Shown: one piece after another, positions 1 through 12,851 of the stretch
Numbering within the stretch: position 1 is the stretch's first letter
How the letters are laid out: each line of letters opens with the position of its first letter
Origin: Oscarella lobularis
Taxonomy: Eukaryota; Porifera; Homoscleromorpha; Homosclerophorida; Oscarellidae
Length of the DNA: 64,000 nt
NCBI RefSeq assembly: GCF_947507565.1
Contig: NC_089186.1
Location: forward strand, 806,001 to 870,000
Reading direction: 5' to 3'
Translations under genes and position numbers: made by a program
The notes under the pieces: generated by a model
What the model was told of the DNA's origin: nothing
Databases searched by the model: none
Seen by the model: the letters and a program-made list of their open reading frames with translations, nothing else

Positions 1-971
1 GTTATTATATGGTCTAATAAGAGTTCGAAAGTGCGTCATGGGTGTGACGTCGCTGCGCATGCAGCGCGCTAAGCATGTCTCCCATCTTTTCTCGTTCTTC
101 ACGAGTCGCACGCGACTGGGTCTATCGGCCAGGTTCTAAAGATCGATCTGTAAGAACAGATCACGGACGTGAGATCTCTCCTGTGGGGAATCTTCTTCGG
201 GGAGATCAACCACGCCGTAGACGGTATAGACACATAATTCGCTATTTATTTAGCTACTTGACTATCATTGCAGGTCGACTCTACGCTTAGATGTTGAAGA
301 TACGTGCATTCGAAGCTTCCCAACGTATATTCCAACGAAGTACGAATGTCAATAAGAATTTTCACGTCAATTAAAAATTTATTTTATTTCTTAGTGTAAT
401 CAAATGGTTGGGGTTCGTATATGACGGCTCAAAAGAATTTAATTAACAAGACGGCTAGTTTCTATCTAATTTCTGCAGGGAGATCATTTGTCAATGCATC
501 GTTTGTCAGCGTAGCTTCAAACGCTTATCGTTATTATATGAGTATCAGCAATAAGTGACGTCACCAGACGAGCTTTAATAAATATTTATATTTATTCTGT
601 TTATTTATAGTTGCACTGGTGCCTTGTTCTTCTCATAGTTGCTAAGTATCCCGAACATATGATCCTTTGCACTTCTTCGACCAAATGGAAATAAAATTAT
701 CAATAATTGTTTAGTAATTAACTCTGAGACCGTCTATTTTGCCTCAACTCTTTTTATGTATTCAGATCACTACTAGTCAAGTCAGTATTAGACAAAGTAC
801 AGTTGATATACGGGAGTGCTGCTAGTCAGTATTCCCGACGTCACTACTTAGGCTATTTATAGTTGTCTTGTCGCTAGGGGACAGTTAATTAGGGCGGTAC
901 CAATCCTAGACCCTGAGAGGGGCATCCGGGAAAGTGAGAAAGGGTCTAAAGAAATGTCTTCTTTTTGTCAG

Positions 972-1468
972 GGTACACTTCCAATATGTTGCGTCAAACG
1001 GAGACCTGCTATCTACGTCTACACGTTAGCGCCGCCTCCTCTTGAATGTAAGAGAAAAAAATACTTTATTCGTAATTAATAATTATTTCGTTTTAGCCGC
1101 CACTCCCTACGATGTGCAGCAGATGCTGCGCCAGGTGCGGAAACATGTGCATGGCACAATTGAAGTCGCTGAAAAACTTATGAAGCAGTACGAATCAATC
1201 TGTCTTTCACACGGCATACGATCTCCCTCCCCCAAAGAAAATTAATAATCTTATTCTTGAATTCCTATTCTAGATTCGCTTTGAGAATCTCTTTCTTTCT
1301 GGATCGCGGGGCGAGTCCATTGGCAAAGGGGCACAGGAGCATGACGTAGGTGCCATAGTGATGGGGTCACGTGGTGCAAATACTGCGAGTAGAATGTCTC
1401 TGGGCAGTGTGAGCACGTACGCGCTTCACCACGCCAGTGTGCCTGTCATCATTGTTCCGCGCAAGTAG
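972..1468 (+). pseudogene. Universal stress protein (USP) copy A, decayed
   Basis: Three exon-like blocks are seen: 972-1047, 1097 to about 1240, and 1274-1468 ending in TAG. The last gives a USP C-terminus with the nucleotide-binding signature GAIVMGSRG followed by the small-residue motif LGSVSTYALHHASVPVIIVP. USPs are small Rossmann-like ATP-binding or signalling proteins of the cytoplasm. Against copy B three lesions are visible. About 5 nt are missing in the first block where B encodes the beta-strand before the PPP motif. There is an extra C in the C-run near 1233. The splice donor is changed from GT to AT after AAAGAAA near 1240. The 5' exon is also absent. A non-coding relic is most likely. 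Family assignment is confident, loss of function fairly so. Confidence 0.75.
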
Positions 1469-1792
1469 TCGCTCTCTTCGCCGCCCGGAAAAGTATAGGG
1501 AGGGCGAACGCCTTTGGACTCGCGACCACGTTATTGCGATTTATCACCAGGGACGGTATGCTCACCCGCCTTCCCTCGCTTCCTTTATTTACGCAGCGTT
1601 TGAGTATAAGCCTTCCTTTGTTTTTTCTGCTAAATTTTGTTTGATAGTTTACGCTCGCGTGCAGTTGGCTCGCGACTGCTATTTGCTTAATTGGAAAAGG
1701 AAAGCGAGGATCTATGCAAGCAGTGAAGACGGATCGTTTTGAGAGGACTTTATTTCACAATAGGAACATGTAGACCTATCCTTTCCGAATCG

Positions 1793-2050
1793 TTATCGGC
1801 TCAAAAAAATGTGATGACTAGTGATTAGTTTCAGGGGGAAGCAGCTGAACTTGATAATCCACCTGTTCTTTGTGCAAGTGCAATTAGTTGCGCCTTGGTC
1901 AGAGTTCTGACACAGATGTTGGCAATTCCGTCTGCAGAGGGTACGCAGCAGTATTGGGCTTTGCTGAACACGCTCTTCAGAATTGACGACGACGGTTGCA
2001 TAGAGAGAAATAAGAACGACGACCAGGAGAAAGCGTAGTAGTGATATCAT
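1793..2050 (-). CDS. Small secreted Cys-containing peptide, copy A
   Basis: An 85-codon ORF starting at the ATG read from 2050. It opens with a textbook signal peptide (MISLLRFLLVVVLISLYATV) and is followed by a short mature part with six Cys, the core being CRRNCQHLC and then NCTC. No family is recognised. The copy-B homologue (12573-12851) has an almost identical signal peptide but a visibly changed Cys-rich segment. It is head-to-head with the plus-strand secreted ORF at 2606, with about 555 bp between them. The plus strand here is also open after a possible tttcag acceptor, so the coding strand is not certain. The C-terminal end may be altered by an unseen intron. Confidence 0.45.
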   Translation of the reverse strand: MISLLRFLLVVVLISLYATVVVNSEERVQQSPILLRTLCRRNCQHLCQNSDQGATNCTCTKNRWIIKFSCFPLKLITSHHIFLSR

Positions 2051-2605
2051 TGGGGAATCCGTACACCGTACAGGCGCGAGTGTGAACGACTGCCAGTGAC
2101 CCACCACCGTCAAACGGTATGACTACGTGTATACGTACCTCGTAAGCTATAGATATATCGAGAAGTGCGCATTTCGTTGTGGACCACAACCCACACCCAC
2201 CTTCCATCGCTTCCTTTGTTTATAGTTGCGCCTACGTGCTTGACTATCTAATTTAGCTTCCATGTTATAGTTGTGCACTCGCACAATCTGACGTCACATG
2301 CGGGACGTGTGTACAACGACGACTCGTCTTTTCTAACACAATCTTGCGAAGGCGCCATCCCCGAGTGTCTCCCAGCGAGGGTAAACCACCCCAAGTGCAA
2401 GGCATCTTATCAGTTCGATCGCCTCTATAATTTATGATGCGGGTTATAGCATGACACACTTGACTTACGTCATGCATACAAATACGACGTATTAACTCAG
2501 CTAATCCGTATGCGTGACGTATTCAGGTGCATGTTGGATGTGAATGAACAAATATCAGTTTATATTTAGCGTCGTCGCGGACCGCATGCAGGTGCATATT
2601 CAACG

Positions 2606-2797
2606 ATGCAAACATTGAGATTTCTTCTGGTTCTTGCTGTTTTTGCAGCGGCTGTAGCAAGTCGCAGCAGCTCGTGTTTTTTCTCAGCCGAACGTCTGCC
2701 GTTTAGGCTGTCGTGGATCAATAATTTTGATTCTAGATACTGTAGTGTGTCCCAAATGTGGTGGATGCCTCTCTCTCACTCTCACCAAGGATCCTAG
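2606..2797 (+). CDS. Small secreted peptide, first exon or whole gene, copy A
   Basis: The ORF starts with a clear signal peptide, MQTLRFLLVLAVFAAAVAS, then SRSSSC. A TATA-like tttatattta lies about 40 bp upstream and is conserved in copy B. Past the signal peptide the two copies diverge in frame because copy A has six T where copy B (13365) has seven. The mature part seen here may therefore be wrong, or the true gene may splice after the Ser-rich stretch. A possible later exon is the conserved block near 3060-3194, reading GFMMNMHAGCVLRSLLDD and ending in stop in both copies. No known family. Confidence refers to the signal peptide being real. Confidence 0.45.
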   Translation: MQTLRFLLVLAVFAAAVASRSSSCFFSAERLPFRLSWINNFDSRYCSVSQMWWMPLSHSHQGS

Positions 2798-2834
2798 GAT
2801 CCATGCTCTCACTCTCTCACTCTCACTCTCTCTA
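2768..2834. repeat. (CTCTCA/CT)n simple repeat, copy A
   Basis: Polypyrimidine CT/CACTCT low-complexity tract just 3' of the small secreted ORF. The same tract is at about 13527-13566 in copy B with a different length. Confidence 0.8.
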
Positions 2835-4021
2835 ATTCATGCCACGCGTACGTCCTTCACGTCGTTCTGTAGAGGTAAATATCCTAATACCGATCACGTG
2901 TGAATTTAGTCTCATTGATTCGTCGCCGTCCTGAAATTAGGAGCCTTCCCATTTAGTGTCGTCGTTCTCGGCCTTGTCTGCAGCGTCCGAAGTACATTTA
3001 GAGAGGAATAGGACGGGCCTATGAGCTCTATCACCATCGATCGGGGCCTCTCATTAGGGTTCATGATGAACATGCACGCAGGATGTGTGCTACGATCGCT
3101 TTTAGACGATGCTGCTGCTCAGGCTATCTCCAACGATGCTCATACGTCGAGTAGGTTGTGCACAGACGTACATTTGTCGTCTTTTTCTTTCTGACTCTCC
3201 CTATCGACGCCCTTGCTTATAATTGCCTCTCCAAAACCTTTGCGCCGTGCAGGATCGACATGTACGCTTGCCACCGTAAAGAAGCAACCTCGCTCTTTGG
3301 GGGGAGGGGATGGGGCCCCTTTTCGGGCTCTTTTCTTGTTTCCCTTGTCTCTCTAGCTACTGCATTGTAAAGTCGGGTTTTCGACCCTTAGGTTGTCCAG
3401 GAGGGAGGGATGTAACCCGGCTCATCGCTCTCTATAAAACGTACTAATCTACCTCTTCCCTCGTTATTCGTTGATCTCTATTTTTTTCTTCAGGGTCGCG
3501 AACTTTTTTATTGTTTGGACGCGACTAAGAGGCTTGTTGAATGTGTGCAATCTCTCGGCCTTGGTCATTCCTTTCATTTTCTCTGTTCGATGTTTGGAGG
3601 GGATGAGGAGAGGTCAGGTGACGTCCTCTTCTGGCCTCGCAGAGAATAAGCGAACATGGGATTGCCAATCAAGTGGAAGGAAAGAAGCATGAATAGGCTG
3701 CACGGAATGGCGTTTGATTTCACTTCGGTCACTTATTGCCGAGCACAAAGCGAAAATCAAGTGAAGGTAGAAGACGCTCAAGAGACCTATTTTGTACGTA
3801 GATTGCGCTTTGTAATAGTTTGAATGCTGACGTAGCCGGAATGGTCGTGAGCATGACCCTTGCATCAGATTCGTGAGCCAGCCACCGCTCTTTCAACCGG
3901 TTGTGTGTCCTTTGGTAGATGATAAACTTACTTTCTTTCATCCGTATGTCACTACAAACGGGCAAGGATCGGAGAAAGATAGATTTCATGTGCGCACGCG
4001 CAAATTAACGAACACGGAACT

Positions 4022-7000
4022 ATGGACGTCCGGACGACTGCCGGACGTACTTCGACCGGTGCGTTATCGTATTCTGCTAGGTTCATTTTAGCTTTCTTCA
4101 CCGCCATCGCAAACAATAAAGTGAAACGCGTTGGCCAATTCGTGAGGGAATATCCAGACGAGTGGAAAATCGTTGTGAACGAGGTATGTGATAGCTCGCA
4201 GCATCGCCACTCTGCCAAGTGTCCTAAATTTATATTTCTACTTTCGCTACGGCAACGTTCGACCCGAAAAGATTTAGAAGACAAATATATAGAATAGCCT
4301 CGCGTCTTTTCCTGTCTCGGTTTATCCGGGAGATGGGAAAAGGCCTGGTCACGCGAGGCTTATATAGAAAGAGACAGACGCTTTAATTTTTGCAATCGAT
4401 CCGCATTACATGTGGCATTCATCTAGGAAGGCATGAATGCGATGGCGTATGCAATTATCTGCAATTCTTTGGACGTGGCTAAATATTTTCTCCTGGTCGG
4501 ATGGGACATCGAGAGTTCGGTCTACGAGGTACTACAAGTTGCATTGTTCCTTTAGGGTCGAATCTTTTCAATATTTTTTTGATTATAGAATGGAGCAACT
4601 GCGTTTCTTTTTGCTGTGAATCGGGGATCTGGAAAAGGCGTCGATTTATTTGTGAGGAAGGGTTGCAACATCTATGCTTTGAACAACGTCAGCGCTTAAT
4701 TCAATAAAAATAGCGAATATTTGGATTTTTTCGTATTTTAACGTATTTTTAGCATGGAAATGGAGCTTTGGCTTTGGCGTGTTTTCGAGGTCATCTTCCA
4801 ATGGTGAAGAAAGTTATGAAACTGAGGTTTAACGTCCGCGAAGCCTACGGAGTATATTCTATATGACGTTTGATTAAATAATTTCTTATGTTACTCATCA
4901 GAATGACTACTGCCCGTTGCACTGCGCAGCTGAACGTGGGCATGTGGAAACTGTCTTGTATCTAATCGAGAATGGGGCCAGTGTTGAAGCTAAAACTGAC
5001 GTAACGAAGCTGAAATAACTAGAATTTTTTTGCATTTTTCTTTAGTCTGGGCTCACGCCATTTCTGGTGGCTTGTTCATTTGATCGCGTTGAGATTATTG
5101 ATCTTCTGGTGTCCAAAGGTTGCAATGTTCATGCTAAGGAAATGGTACGGTATTTAGCTACCAGCTTAGCATATTTAATACGTCTTTTGTAGCAAGGGCA
5201 CGGAGCTCTGGCTATAGCGAGTTTGAAGGGCAACCTCAGAGTCGTTGAGAAGTTGATTAACCTTGGTTGGGATCCTAACGAAGAAGACGTAGTAGGCAGC
5301 CATGGATGTGCGTGTTCGAGGCTCCAAATTTGTCACGTAGAATGGCTACTCTTCTTTGCACTGGGCTGCTAAAAATGGACGCCTTTTAGTGGCTGATTTT
5401 CTTATCAGTAAAGGAGCCAGGCTCGAAAGTCAAGTTGTTGTAAGTTTAGTTGTTTCCTCCGCGCGATATGTATAGCTTGTATGTTTTTAGTCCGGATACA
5501 CGCCTTATCTTGTGGCGTGTGACTGCCAGCGTGTGGATATGATTGATCTGCTGATCGCCAAAGGCTGCAATATACGTTCAAAGAGCAAAGTGATTTTCTT
5601 TGCTTGCGTTTAGTTGGAAAGAGGCGACAAAGTGTTTAGAGAGGAAACGGAGCCTTGGCATTGGCATGCTGTAATGGAAATCTTAAGTTTGCTGAAAAGT
5701 TAATTCAACTCGGGCTGGACGTGAACGAAGCTCATTTTGTAGGAACGTTCCGGGCTTTGTTTTTGTATTCAATTATTTCATTTATTTAGTGCGGCTATAC
5801 TTCTTTGCACTGGGCAGTTGCGAAAGGGCATATTGACCTAGCAGAGTTTCTTATTGAAAAGGGTGCCAATCTGGAAGCTGAAAACAAAGTGCTTGCTTTT
5901 TTAAGGACTTTAGGTCAGCAAATTTTTTTGTTTGATAGAAAGCTGAAACTCCCTTTCTTGTTGCTTGTAATTCCGAGCGCATTGATTCGGTCGAGTTTCT
6001 GGTAGCGAAAAATTGCAATATTCATGCCAAGAACGAGGCAATATTCTTAATCAAGCGTGTTCAGTTATAAACTGTTTTGATTTTGTTGTAGAAAGGAGAT
6101 GGAGCCTTGGCAATTGCGAGTTATAGAAGGAACCTTGAACTTGCCGAGAAGTTGCTTCAACTGGGATTGGACATCAATGAACCTCATTCTGTGAGAGTTC
6201 ACTAACGTAGATAATTTTGTGGCATTTCTTTTTTCTTTAGCGTGGTTTTACTTGCTTGCACATAGCAGCCTACAAAGGGCTTCGGGAAATAGCAAATTTT
6301 CTTATTGAAAATGGTGCAGTGCTCGAAGCCAAAGACGAGGTTGGAAATTTCTTTTTTTATTCAAAAGCTATTTTATGGGCTTTATTTGTCATGGCTACTA
6401 ATCTTTCTTGTTTTTTATATAGAACGGATGCACTCCGATTTGGTGTTGCTTTGCAAGCGGCAATCTGGATATGCTTGAACTTCTCATACGTAAAGGATGC
6501 GACATTAATGCGAAAAATAAGGAAAGTCTTTTTATGCGTAATTTTTATCTCACTTACTGTGACTTTCAGATGGGTATTGGGGCATTGGCTGCAGCAAGCG
6601 CTAGTGGGAAGATAGAAATGGCAAGAAAACTCCTCTTAATGGGGTGCTTGGTGACTGACACAGACTATGTAAGTCATCGCATGAATGTTCTGCTTTTGTT
6701 GAAATTTTGTCGCCTTATCACTTTCTAGTTTGGTTGTACTTCACTTCACATAGCAGCTAAGTGTAATAGACCGCTTGTTGTCAATCTCCTTCTTGATTGG
6801 GACGCCGACATCGAAGCTCGAGACAAAGTTTGATTTATTAAGAAGACGAAAAGAATAGCGTCTTTGTATTGCCAACTTTTAGTGGGGGCGAACGCCGTTT
6901 CTTCATGTCGTTTGTGCTGGACAGACTGAGTCTGCCAAGCTTCTTCTGAGCAAGGGCTGCAGTATTCACACTCTTGATAAGGCAATTTTTGGGCTTTTTT

Positions 7001-10000
7001 GTCAGTTTGGCTTTGATAAAGAAACGTTCTAGGAAGGCTATGGGGCAATGGCCTTAGCCTGCATTGAAAACCATTACGATTTGGCAGAATTACTAATAAT
7101 GCATTTTTTTAACGAGGTTTGTCTTATTTTGTCCTCTATCATTGCCTTTGCTGTTCGGCTGTATTTTTCAATATCAGGATTTGAACGACGTTCTTCATTT
7201 GGTTGCTCAACGTGATTTTCACAGGGTAGCGGATCTGCTGATTTCAAAAGGTGTCAGCAGCGAAGCACGAGATAAGGTTTATTATGTATTAGCCTTTCTT
7301 TGGTTTTTGTTAATTTAGCCGGTTTTCTAGTGGGGCTGCACTCCTCTTCTCACGGCTATTGAATTTGGCTCTGATAACGTCATTGAGCTGCTGCTAGTAA
7401 AAGGTTGCAATGTTTTTGCATTGACGAAGAAAGGCGAATCTGCTTTGGATGTGGCACTTATGGGAGGACGCCTAGACATATTTCATCGCTTTGTCAAAGC
7501 AGGAATCAAAGCCTCGACACTATTGCAGGTGCTGTCACAGTGAAAAATCGATTCTAAAATCAAAATTGAAATCAGGAAAGTCGGGAATTTCTGTCTAAAG
7601 CGGCAGCTAGAGGAAGTGAAGCAGCTGCTCATTTTCTTGAAGAGGTTTAATTAATTGTACTTATTGGCAGAGCGATTTCTATTGACTTACTGAGTCTTTA
7701 TCAGATAAATATTATACAGGTCTCTGAAGAACCTTTAAAATGGACTTCTCCTCAGGAATGCCACTGAGCGCCTTCTGTTTCGTAGAGATATGTATGCCTT
7801 TAGGAAAGAGACGATCTGCAGCAGGAAATCAATTTGCTTAATCGCAAGCTGGCAGAGCGAAAGGGTTGTTTTCCTTCTGAGAAAGAGAATGAATTAGCTG
7901 TGGAAGAGAGTCTCAGTGCCGGTACCGAAGTGAGAGCTTTTTGTTATCATAGCGAGTGGCAGTTAAACGAATTTCAGGAAGAGGAAGGGCGGAAACAGTT
8001 CAAAGATCTTTCTATGGCTTTGTCTAGAAAGGAAGAGGTATTGAGTGGCTTGCGGGATGCGTCAAGGGAAATGAAAGCAAACTACGAGGCCAAAGAAGCT
8101 GCTGATAAATCAATTATCAGTACGCACACCTATTATATGTGCTCTATCAAGTATCGCCAATTTTTGTAGCGAGATTAGAAAGCGAAGCACAAGAAAGAAA
8201 CAGGATGCTTGAGGCTCAAGCTTGCGAAATCGGTAGGCGATTCGGTGCGGTTTTTTTGTATTTCTTAAATAACGGTTGCCTTTTGTAAAGCGCAACTTAA
8301 GGCTTTTGCTGACAACAAGGAAGTTGAAATCGAGAGGGCACTAGAAGAAACTGATGCTTTGAAACAAGAAAATGGTAAATAATGTTTGATTTAGAAGTGT
8401 TACGTGAAACGCCTTATTTTAGCAGAAAAAGTTGATCTTCTGGAAAGGAAATTGACTACAGCTGAAACCGATAACAGTTATGCCAACGTTATTTCAGACT
8501 TGCAAACCTAGCGTTTTTTTCAAATTCTGTAGTGCAACTAAGAGCTACTGCTAAGGAAAAAGATCTTCTGATCGAAAACGCAGTTAAAGTAAACTTAGCA
8601 ATCAGACTTGAGCACGGTAGGAATATTTCCAGAGATCTTAACGTTTTTTAGGCCTTTTTGTGTTTCAGAAAGAAACGTCAATTTTTTCCAGGAAAGATTC
8701 GCTGAAGCGCAGATGGAGCGCAGTGAGAGCATCCCGATTCTTTCTGCTTTCACCCCTAAGTGTCTATTGGATTTCTAATCTAATTTAATTTTAGCTCTTC
8801 TGAAAACCGCACTTGAAGAAGCGAATCTCCAAATTGAGAGCGCCAAAACGGAGAAAGATGCTCTTAGTCTCGAACACGGTATGAAGCAATAATTTTGCAC
8901 CAGTATTGTTTAAACTGTACATTTAGCAAATTTAAATGAGCTCTTCCAAGAATCACAGGCGGAGTTGAGGGCTGTCATTGGGGAAATAGCCGAAAAAGAG
9001 AATCAACTAAGAAAAGCCAAAGCACAGGAAGAATTTCTTCACATTCCAGTTGGAGACGTCAGAATGACGGACCTCAAACTCGGAGAAGGTGGCTATGGAG
9101 GTGATAGTTAATAGAAATGTATCTGAACCAACCGGAATAATATTATCGCGTTTAGAAGTAAGAGTGGGCTACTGGCGTGGCTGCCCTGTAGCTGTCAAAA
9201 TGTTCTACGAGTTTCTTAACACCGACTATCACCTTCGACTCTTTCAGCAAGAAATTGCCGTCTGCGTTCGCGCTCGCCATCCCAACGTCGTCTTCCTATG
9301 CGGAGTAACAACGGAAAATGGCGTTCCATTCCGAATCATCACCGAACTACTTGAAGGATCGCTATCTGACGTCATCAGGGCCGCACTTCGTTCAGAATGG
9401 CCGCTTTCGTTGCGCGAGAAAATAGACCTCGCGTTGGGAACGACGGCCGGAATCACGTATCTTCATCAGCTCGGACCCGACGGCGTTCTTCACGGCGACA
9501 TACGCTCGTCCAATGTGGTCATAACGTCGTTGATGGAGGCTAAAGTGTGCGATTTGGGCGCAGCTCGCTTAGCGGAGATGTCTCTCTCCGCCGGACCGTT
9601 AAGTCCCCAATATTTGGCTCCGGAGCGAATGCCAGATAAATTTCCTGGTGCGGCGCACAATACAAAGTTGGCCGACGTGTGTAGTCTAGGAGTTACCCTT
9701 GTTGAATTGATGACGGGGGAACTTCCTGTTGCCAGTCATCGGTTCGAACAAGCTTCTACGGTCGGTCATCTCGCGGTGAAGAAGATGTGTCGCGATATGA
9801 TTTGCGTTGATCCGAGCGCAAGGCCGACCGCCGCCGAGTGTTTGACTCAATTAGAACGAGTTCAAGAGTCAGATGAATATATTCGGTGCTATCCGAAAAG
9901 ATTGGTAAAAGGTATACTTTACGGAGGAGACCAGGTAACTTTGGTATTTGATCTGTTACCGCAACGTCGCTCAGTAAAAAGTTACATTTCCGAGACTCTC

Positions 10001-10006
10001 CTTTAA
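4022..10006 (+). CDS. Ankyrin-repeat / coiled-coil / TKL-type protein kinase, about 35 exons
   Basis: Exon 1 (4022-4183) starts at ATG and ends at GAG|gtatgt. About 20 phase-0 exons of mostly 99 nt follow, each one ankyrin repeat, with introns of about 45-60 bp (two GC-AG, near 6037 and 6980). From about 7575 to 9030 short exons encode heptad-rich coiled coil such as ERDDLQQEINLLNRKLAERK. The kinase begins near 9064 with the glycine loop LGEGGYG, and intron 9101-9155 splits the codon after it. Then come VAVK (ATP lysine), FQQEIAV (helix C Glu), HGDIRSSNV (catalytic Asp, HGD for HRD), DLG (for DFG) and LAPER, ending in TAA at 10006. The key Lys, Glu and Asp residues are present, so activity is plausible. 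TKL-like kinases with ankyrin arrays are cytoplasmic signalling or scaffold proteins; substrates cannot be read. One intron (6522-6569) has GA instead of GT at its donor. Joins around 7640-7800 are uncertain. Confidence 0.85.
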
Positions 10007-11765
10007 GATTTTATCTGTTATTGACTTAATTACATTGATTACTACCTTTTGGCGTACGTAGATTCTGTTTCCAGCTTGAGTGGTTATCTCCGTTGCCTCG
10101 CTTGGTCTCCATGCATGCAGCGTCGCAATTGTTTGGGTAACTGATTTTGATGCTAATGCTTATTACAGCCGGTTTCGACTGTGCCTTATTTGCCTCATAA
10201 GAAAGGAAATCGGTTTTGACGTCCTCTGTTTCCTCCACTACCGTCGACGTCACTTATTTCAAATTTAAAAGAATATCTCTATTCTCTTGCCCAAACCTGC
10301 AAAAATCAGAAAAGACTGCTAAAATAACAGACTCTCGCCATAAAGAGAAGTCCGCTTCAGCACGCGTTCCCGCAGCCCAGACAGTAGAGAGTAGCCTTAC
10401 GCACTGCGGCAGTACATAGATGGACTTGCCCACTCATTACGTAACCGTGCGCAACTAATGTTCGAATGCAATTAGGTGCCTACCGGTTTCAATAGGCCGT
10501 GGTACCAGACCCTTTCCTCCGGGTCACGTGGGCGAAAGGGGCTGGGTTCCAGAATAGCAATTTATTGCGTGCTGAGTCTAGTGCGTCATGGGTGTGACGT
10601 CGCTGTGCAGCGCGCTAAGCATCTATCGAGGTCTCGTTCTCCTATCTTTTCTCGCTCTTCACGAGTCCCACGCGACTGGATCTATCGGCCAGGTTTTGAA
10701 AATCGTTCTGCAGGAAATGATCATGGACGCGAGTCCTCTCTTCAAGTTGTGGGGATCGAATCTTCTTCGGAGAGATCAACCACGCCGTAGATGCAACTAC
10801 TCAAAATCATTGCAGGTTGACTCTACGCTTAGATGTTGCGCATTCGCTTCCCAACCGCGTCCACGCCCCCAGCATCACATCACTTGCAAGGCTTCGCAAC
10901 TCTAATCGCTTCCTCGACCACAATGACTGTAAATTCCGATAAAGTATTAATGTCAATAATAATTTTCACGTCAATTTAAAATTTGTTTTTTTTCGTAGTG
11001 TAATCAAATTATGACGGCTCAAAAGAGTTTAATTAACCAGACGACTAGTTTCTATCCAACTTCTGCAGGGAGTTCGTTTGTTACTGACTACATCGTTAGT
11101 CAGAGTAGCTTCAATCTCTTCTCGCTATTATATGAGTATCAGCAATAGGTGATGTCACCAGACGAGCTCTAATAGATTATTTCTATTGATTCTGTTTACC
11201 TATAGTTGCACTGGTGCCTTCTCATAGTTGCTAAGTATCCCGAACATGAGATTCTTTGCACTTCTTCGACCAAATGTAAATAAAGCTGTCAATAATTTAT
11301 TCAGTAAATAACGCATTGAGACCGTATTTTTCGCCTCAATTCTTTTTATTTCTTTAGATCACTAGTCAAGTCAATATTAGGTCGTCACATCGACGGAGGT
11401 CAGACAAATGAGTAGACAGTAATTGATATGCGGGAGCGCTGCAAGTCAGTCTTCCCCGGATAAGCGACCTCACAATGGCGGAGACTATACGCCCATTCAA
11501 GCAGCCGAACGAAAGATTCTCATTGCAATCAACGCGCGCTTACAATTAGTGTCGTTTCCGACCGTTTATCCCTTTCGAATCGATGCTGGAAAGGATCTGG
11601 GATGGTAGCCCCGCCTATCTACTTGTAGTCAAACCCGTCACCTGACGTCACCACTGAAGCTATTTATAGTTGCCTTGTCGCTAGGGGAGTGTTAATTAGG
11701 GCGGCACCAATCTTAGACCCTGAGAAGGGTCTAAAGGAACGTCTTGTATTCGAGATTTTTATCAG

Positions 11766-12252
11766 GGTACACTTCCAATATGTTGCGTCAAACGGACACC
11801 TGCTATCTGATTCACGTCTACATGTTCACGCCGCCTCCTCTCGAATGTAAGAGAAAAAAATTAATGCATTATTGATTAATAACTATTTTGTTATAGCCGC
11901 GCAGCAGATGCAACAGCAGATGCTGAAACATGAGCAAGACGCAATTCAAGCCGCTGGAAAACTTATGAAGCAGTACAAATCAATCTGTCTTTCACATGGC
12001 GTACGATCCTCCTCCCCAAAGAAAGTTATTAATCTCTTTTCTGAATTCTTATTCTAGATTCGTTTTAAGAGTTTTTCTCTTTCTGGATCGCCGGGCGAGT
12101 CCATTTGCAAAGCGGCACAGGAGTATGACGTAGACGCCATAGTGATGGGGTTACGTGGTGAGAATACTGCGAGTAGAGTGTCTCTGGGCAGTGTGAGCAC
12201 ATACGCACTCCACCACGCCAGTGTGCCCGTCATCATTGTTCCGCGCAAGTAG
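11766..12252 (+). CDS. Universal stress protein (USP) copy B, 3' exons intact
   Basis: Three exons join in frame: 11766-11846 (acceptor atcag, donor gtaaga), 11897-12024 (acceptor atag, donor gttatt) and 12058-12252 (acceptor ctag, stop TAG). The protein reads TDTCYLIHVYMFTPPPLE, then a helix ending KSICLSHGVRS, then AIVMGLRGENTAS and LGSVSTYALHHASVP. These are the second strand, helix and C-terminal nucleotide-binding half of the USP fold. A possible N-terminal strand, ERKILIAIN, is at about 11503-11530, but it cannot be joined cleanly to an ATG (the best ATG, 11475, is in another frame), and the usual DGSEH-type segment is not seen. The 5' end is therefore unresolved, and the gene may be partial. 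Function is inferred from the family: a small ATP-binding stress or signalling protein. Confidence 0.65.
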
Positions 12253-12572
12253 TCGCTCGCTTCGCCGCCCGGAAAAGTATAGGGAGGGCGAACGCTTTTG
12301 GACTCGCGACCACGTTATTGCGATTTATCACCGGGTACGGTATGCTCACCCACCTTCCCTCGCTTCCTATATTTACGCAGCTTTTGAGTATATGCCTCAT
12401 ATACACTTCCTTCGTTTTTCTTGCTAAATTTAGTTTGATAGTTTACGCTCGCGTGCAGTTGGCTCGCTACTGCTATTCGCTTAATTGAAAAAGGAAAGCG
12501 AGGATCTATGTAAGCAGAGATGACGGTTCATCGTTTCGAGAGGACTTTATTTCACAATAGGAACATGTAAAC

Positions 12573-12851
12573 CTATGCCCCTATCGGAATCGTTATCGGC
12601 TCAAACAAAATGTGATTACCAGAGATGAATTTCAGGGGGAAGCAGCTGAACTTGAAAATCCACCTTCTCTTTCTGCAAGTGCAATTAGTTGCGCCTTGGT
12701 CAGAGTTCTGACACGAATGATGGCACGCCAGTCTGCAGAGGATACGCAGCGGCATTGGGCTTTGCTGAACACGCTCTTCAGAATTGACGACGACGGTTGC
12801 ATAGAGAGAAATAAGAACGACGACCAGGAGAAAGCGTAGTAGTGATGTCAT
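12573..12851 (-). CDS. Small secreted Cys-containing peptide, copy B
   Basis: A 92-codon ORF from the ATG read at 12851. The signal peptide (MTSLLRFLLVVVLISLYA) differs from copy A at one residue, and the pro-region EERVQQSP is shared. The Cys block CRLACHHSC and NCTC keeps the cysteines but changes intervening residues relative to copy A. The C-terminal tail after the last Cys differs in length because the stop has moved. Plus-strand reading is also open here (12612-12839), so the strand is not proven. Unknown family, expected extracellular if translated. Confidence 0.45.
   Translation of the reverse strand: MTSLLRFLLVVVLISLYATVVVNSEERVQQSPMPLRILCRLACHHSCQNSDQGATNCTCRKRRWIFKFSCFPLKFISGNHILFEPITIPIGA

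Larger units (their letters stand above)
31..3870. repeat. Segmental duplication, copy A
   Basis: This block matches 10581-14626 in the same order and orientation at high identity. The shared string starting gtgcgtcatgggtgtgacgt (31 and 10581) marks the left edge. The shared gacccttgcatcagattc (about 3857 and 14609) marks the right edge. Inside both copies are a USP locus, a minus-strand secreted-peptide ORF, a plus-strand secreted-peptide ORF and a conserved 3' stretch. Copy A lacks about 190 bp that copy B has near 11455-11640. The copies are separated by the ankyrin-kinase gene, so this is an interspersed duplication. The left edge may continue beyond the window. Confidence 0.9.
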